The notes beneath the pieces were generated by a model. The model saw nothing but the letters and a program-made list of their open reading frames with translations, was not told the origin of the DNA and made no database searches. Of a stretch of DNA of 64,000 nucleotides, positions 61,645-64,000 are shown in pieces. Origin of the DNA: Streptomyces griseoloalbus (GTDB lineage: Bacteria; Actinomycetota; Actinomycetes; Streptomycetales; Streptomycetaceae); the NCBI GenBank assembly GCA_014650015.1, contig BMUD01000013.1, positions 7,069 to 71,068 of the forward strand. Reading direction: 5' to 3'. Position 1 is the first letter of the stretch. Every line of letters starts with the position of its first letter. The translations under genes and the position numbers were made by a program.

Positions 61645-62120
61645 GGGCGGCACAGTTCCGCGATGAGCGCCGCCCGGTCCGGGTGGCGCGCCGTCAGTTC
61701 CGCCGCGTCGCCGTGCTCGTAGCCCTCGTGGGTGAAGCCGGGCGCCATGGTGCAGCCGAAGAGCGTCCAGGCGCCGCCGGCCGCCACCCGCGCCCCCATC
61801 CAGGTGCCGGCGGGGACGGTGAGCTGCGGGTGCTGGCCGTCGGGGACGTCCGTCCCCAGAACGGGGGTGCGCGAGGTGCCGTCCGGGGCGAGGAGGAGGA
61901 ACTGGAGCGGGTCGCCGAGGTAGAAGTGCCAGATCTCGTCGGCGGGCAGGCGGTGCAGGGCGGAGAAGTCGCCGGGGGCGTCGGTGAGCAGGGCGATGAT
62001 GGCGGTGCCCTCGGGCCGGCCGTCCGGCCGCTCGGGACCCGCCCAGGTCTGCCGGAACCGCCCGCCCTCGCGCGGGATCGGCTCCAGTCCGTAGTGGGCG
62101 ACGAGCTCGTCGGGCGTCAT
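61641..62120 (-). CDS. Cupin protein (DUF985 type)
   Basis: 159 aa, RmlC-like jelly roll. L-P-A-D-E-I-W-H-F-Y-L-G-D-P-L, V-P-A-G-T-W-M-G-A-R and C-T-M-A-P-G-F are DUF985 marks. Role uncertain (epimerase-like or sugar-binding). ATG at 62120 overlaps the GNAT stop and its own stop overlaps the SDR start, so three reading frames are tightly coupled. Confidence 0.88.
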   Translation of the reverse strand: MTPDELVAHYGLEPIPREGGRFRQTWAGPERPDGRPEGTAIIALLTDAPGDFSALHRLPADEIWHFYLGDPLQFLLLAPDGTSRTPVLGTDVPDGQHPQLTVPAGTWMGARVAAGGAWTLFGCTMAPGFTHEGYEHGDAAELTARHPDRAALIAELCRP

Positions 62121-64000
62121 GCGCCGAAGGCTACCTCTCGGGTGAGGAACGCCAGTTGGGCCTTCCTCGCCGGGAGATACACGTCGGGCAGGTCGACCTC
62201 CGGCAGGACGACCTCGGGACCGGCCGTGAAGCCCTGCTTGACGAAGCGGGCGACCGCCTTGTCGTTGGCGACGTCCGGGTCGACCACCACTCGCCGGCGG
62301 TCCAGGCCCAGCAGGACGAACGAGGTGAGGGCGGCCAGCAGCCCGGCCGTCCAGCCGGCCCGCGCCCCGTCCGGTTCGGCGGGGGCGAGCAGCAGGTGGA
62401 CGCCGATGTCGCCGGGCTCGACGGGGTAGCACTCGCCGACCCGGTCGGCCTCGGGTTCGTAGGTCTGGAACAGCGCGACCGGTTCGCCGTCCTTGAGGAC
62501 GAGGTAGGCGTGGTGGGTGTCGAGGGTGGCCATGTGGGCGTAGATCTCGGTGACCTGCTGCTCGGTGAGGCCGTTCATGCCCCAGAAGACGGCGCGTTCC
62601 CCGCTCACCCAGCGGTGCAGGAGGGGCGCGTCGGCGGTCACGTCGAGCGGCAGGACGCGTACGGAGCCGAAACCGCCGACCAGCTGCTCGTGGACGGCCG
62701 TTCGGGTGGCGTAGGCGTACGGGTCGGACATCGGTCTCCTCGTCGGTCGTTCGTCGGTGCTGCTTCCCGGACGGTCGCCGGTGTCATGTCCTGGGCGGTC
62801 GCCGGTGTCACGACCCGCCTGCGCACCGGTGTCGTGTCCCGCCTGCGCACCGGGGTCATGTCCCGGGCGGTCGCCGGTGTCACGACCCGCCTGCGCACCG
62901 GTGTCATGTCCCGGGCGGTCATCGGCGCCACGACCCACGTGCGCACAGGTTGCACGGGCCGGTCGTTCACCGGTGCCACGCCGAGGCCCGTCGGGCTCCT
63001 TGCGCAGCCGGTGCCAGTCGGTGACGACCGGGGCGAGGTCTCCCGCGGCCCACAGGGGCTGCTGGTCGCGGTGGTGGGGGGAGCCGGGGACGCCCGAGGC
63101 GCCCAGCGGCACCACCCAGCGGCTGTCCTCGCGCCGGGCCAGGTCCCAGACGTAACGGGCGGCGGGGCCGCGCGCGGCGAGGTCGGTGAGGCCGGGCACG
63201 GGCGAGGTGCACAGCACGCAGTCGTGGTCGCCGGACAGAGCGGGTTCGTCGTACGGCGTCCCGGGCGGCAGGGCCCGCCAGGGTGCCAGGCGGTGGGTGT
63301 CGCCCCAGGTGCCGGTGGGCGGCCGTTCGGCCACCTCCTCCAGCGCGGCGCGCACCTCCGCCGGGCGGTCGACGCCGTACAGCTCCCCCGCCCGCAGGAG
63401 GTGTTCGAGGGCGAAGCCGATGCGCGGGACCAGGGCGAGCCAGGGCCGGAACACCGCCGGGTACGCGGGCGGCGTGCGCAGCGCGGCGAACGCGGGGTGC
63501 GCGGCCAGCCGCCGTACGACCGCACCGCGCACCGCCGCGTAGGCCGCGGCGTCGGCGCTGTCCGCGTCCATGCGGCGGTCCCAGCGCAGCAGCCGGTCGC
63601 GCAGGGCGGCGGCCGGGGCGCCCAGGCCGTCGAGCGCGGCGAGGTGGTCCAGCAGGGCGGCGGCGGAGGCGAGGTGGGTGTCGGTGTGGAGGGCGGACAT
63701 GTCGGCGGCGGACCAGCGCGTCCGCTGTCCCAGCAGCTCGGTGATGCGGTCGGCGCGGTGCGGCGGGGCGAACTCGACGCCGAGGGGTGCGGCCGGGCCG
63801 CGCTGGTTGGCCATCACGGCGATCCCGTCGGTCAGTCCGGCGCGCGGCGGCTCGTGCCACCCCTGCCACGCGTGCCCGGGCTCCCACGCCGGTACCAGGC
63901 GGGTCCGGTTGGCCGCGGAACGCACCGGGACCCGGCCGGCCACCCGGTGCAGGGTGCCGCCCTCGGTGTCGGCGGCCAGGACCACGTTGACCGGTTCGGC
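62117..64000 (-). CDS. Penicillin acylase fused to GNAT acyltransferase (5' partial)
   Basis: One uninterrupted frame of at least 627 codons that continues past the right edge. First part: C-terminal region of a penicillin acylase-type Ntn hydrolase (V-M-A-N-Q-R-G, F-A-P-P-H-R-A-D-R-I, then G-A-S-G-V-P-G-S-P-H-H-R-D-Q-Q-P-L-W). Then a repeat linker of about 75 residues (G-R-D-T-G-D-R-P-G-H-D units). Last 204 residues: a siderophore-type GNAT domain (IucB/AcsC-like; M-S-D-P-Y-A-Y). The acylase N-terminus with its catalytic Ser is off-window. An internal start at 62731 has GAGGAG 5 nt upstream. The gene pair resembles desG/desH described near desferrioxamine clusters (from memory). Confidence 0.82.
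   Translation of the reverse strand, partial: AEPVNVVLAADTEGGTLHRVAGRVPVRSAANRTRLVPAWEPGHAWQGWHEPPRAGLTDGIAVMANQRGPAAPLGVEFAPPHRADRITELLGQRTRWSAADMSALHTDTHLASAAALLDHLAALDGLGAPAAALRDRLLRWDRRMDADSADAAAYAAVRGAVVRRLAAHPAFAALRTPPAYPAVFRPWLALVPRIGFALEHLLRAGELYGVDRPAEVRAALEEVAERPPTGTWGDTHRLAPWRALPPGTPYDEPALSGDHDCVLCTSPVPGLTDLAARGPAARYVWDLARREDSRWVVPLGASGVPGSPHHRDQQPLWAAGDLAPVVTDWHRLRKEPDGPRRGTGERPARATCAHVGRGADDRPGHDTGAQAGRDTGDRPGHDPGAQAGHDTGAQAGRDTGDRPGHDTGDRPGSSTDERPTRRPMSDPYAYATRTAVHEQLVGGFGSVRVLPLDVTADAPLLHRWVSGERAVFWGMNGLTEQQVTEIYAHMATLDTHHAYLVLKDGEPVALFQTYEPEADRVGECYPVEPGDIGVHLLLAPAEPDGARAGWTAGLLAALTSFVLLGLDRRRVVVDPDVANDKAVARFVKQGFTAGPEVVLPEVDLPDVYLPARKAQLAFLTREVAFGA
62731..62745 (-). promoter_or_regulatory. 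Internal ribosome-binding site and start of the GNAT domain
   Basis: On the minus strand GAGGAGACCG is followed by ATG at 62731, the natural beginning of the GNAT family. It lies inside the fused frame, encoding R-R-P-M. The GNAT may thus be made alone as well as in the fusion. Confidence 0.6.
62772..62930. repeat. Tandem repeats encoding the acylase-GNAT linker
   Basis: Short repeats built from GGTCGCCGGTGTCACGACCC and CCTGCGCACCGGTGTCATGT recur about every 24-48 bp. They keep frame in the linker, so copy changes alter its length in whole residues. Confidence 0.75.

Overview
The window is chromosomal DNA of a high-GC actinomycete, almost certainly a Streptomyces. Evidence: very high GC with G/C-rich third codon positions, BldC, an Lsr2-family protein, a mycothiol-dependent enzyme family, valine dehydrogenase (Vdh), an actinobacterial c-di-AMP riboswitch in front of a cell-wall peptidase, and a consensus parS site. 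From memory, the order of the conserved genes matches the S. coelicolor segment running from about SCO4115 down to SCO4067, which lies in the chromosome core. No database search was possible.

Layout. 1-602: CRISPR-like tandem repeat and spacer DNA. 0.6-5 kb: an asparagine-synthase-like protein divergent from an NsdA-like sporulation regulator. 5.1-8.7 kb: LhgO, TrmB and a PrsW-type protease. 8.8-14.2 kb: riboswitch-controlled M23 peptidase, tRNA-fMet, a RibD-like protein with reversed domain order, a two-component pair and tRNA-Lys. 14.4-19.8 kb: DEAD-box helicase with RGG-like tail, lipoprotein, zincin and metallophosphoesterase. 19.9-24.4 kb: tRNA Glu-Asp-[parS]-Phe, HrpA, second tRNA-Asp. 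24.7-28.8 kb: a small CPxCH protein, BldC, a hypothetical protein, Vdh and a DUF3073 protein. 28.9-38 kb: purM, purF and purL-purQ-purS, interrupted by a META lipoprotein, a mycothiol-dependent enzyme, an M23 peptidase and an ArsR-like regulator. 38.3-43 kb: Lsr2 paralogue, tRNA-Gly(UCC), then an ABC exporter plus DesK/DesR-like two-component operon between two copies of tRNA-Gly(GCC). 43-51.9 kb: purC, a dimethylformamidase-like protein, a SarA-like membrane protein, purD, dnaX and ffs.

Right of tRNA-Ser (51.95 kb) the content looks accessory. It holds an arsenic locus (arsR, a 44-aa membrane peptide, a flavin monooxygenase, arsI) with two matching operators around a decayed gene. Next come two tandem Stealth-type phosphotransferases and a CopC-CopD fusion. 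Last is an overlapping SDR / cupin / [penicillin acylase-GNAT fusion] operon that runs off the right edge.

How it works together. Eight de novo purine genes (purM, F, L, Q, S, C, D, all on the minus strand, with unrelated genes between them) share the region with translation and RNA genes. Several core genes (trmB, prsW, purF, purD, dnaX, the zincin) have a -10 box 6-10 nt before GTG and no Shine-Dalgarno, which indicates leaderless mRNAs. Development-linked genes (the NsdA-like regulator, bldC, the SarA-like protein, the Lsr2 paralogue) are spread through the core part.
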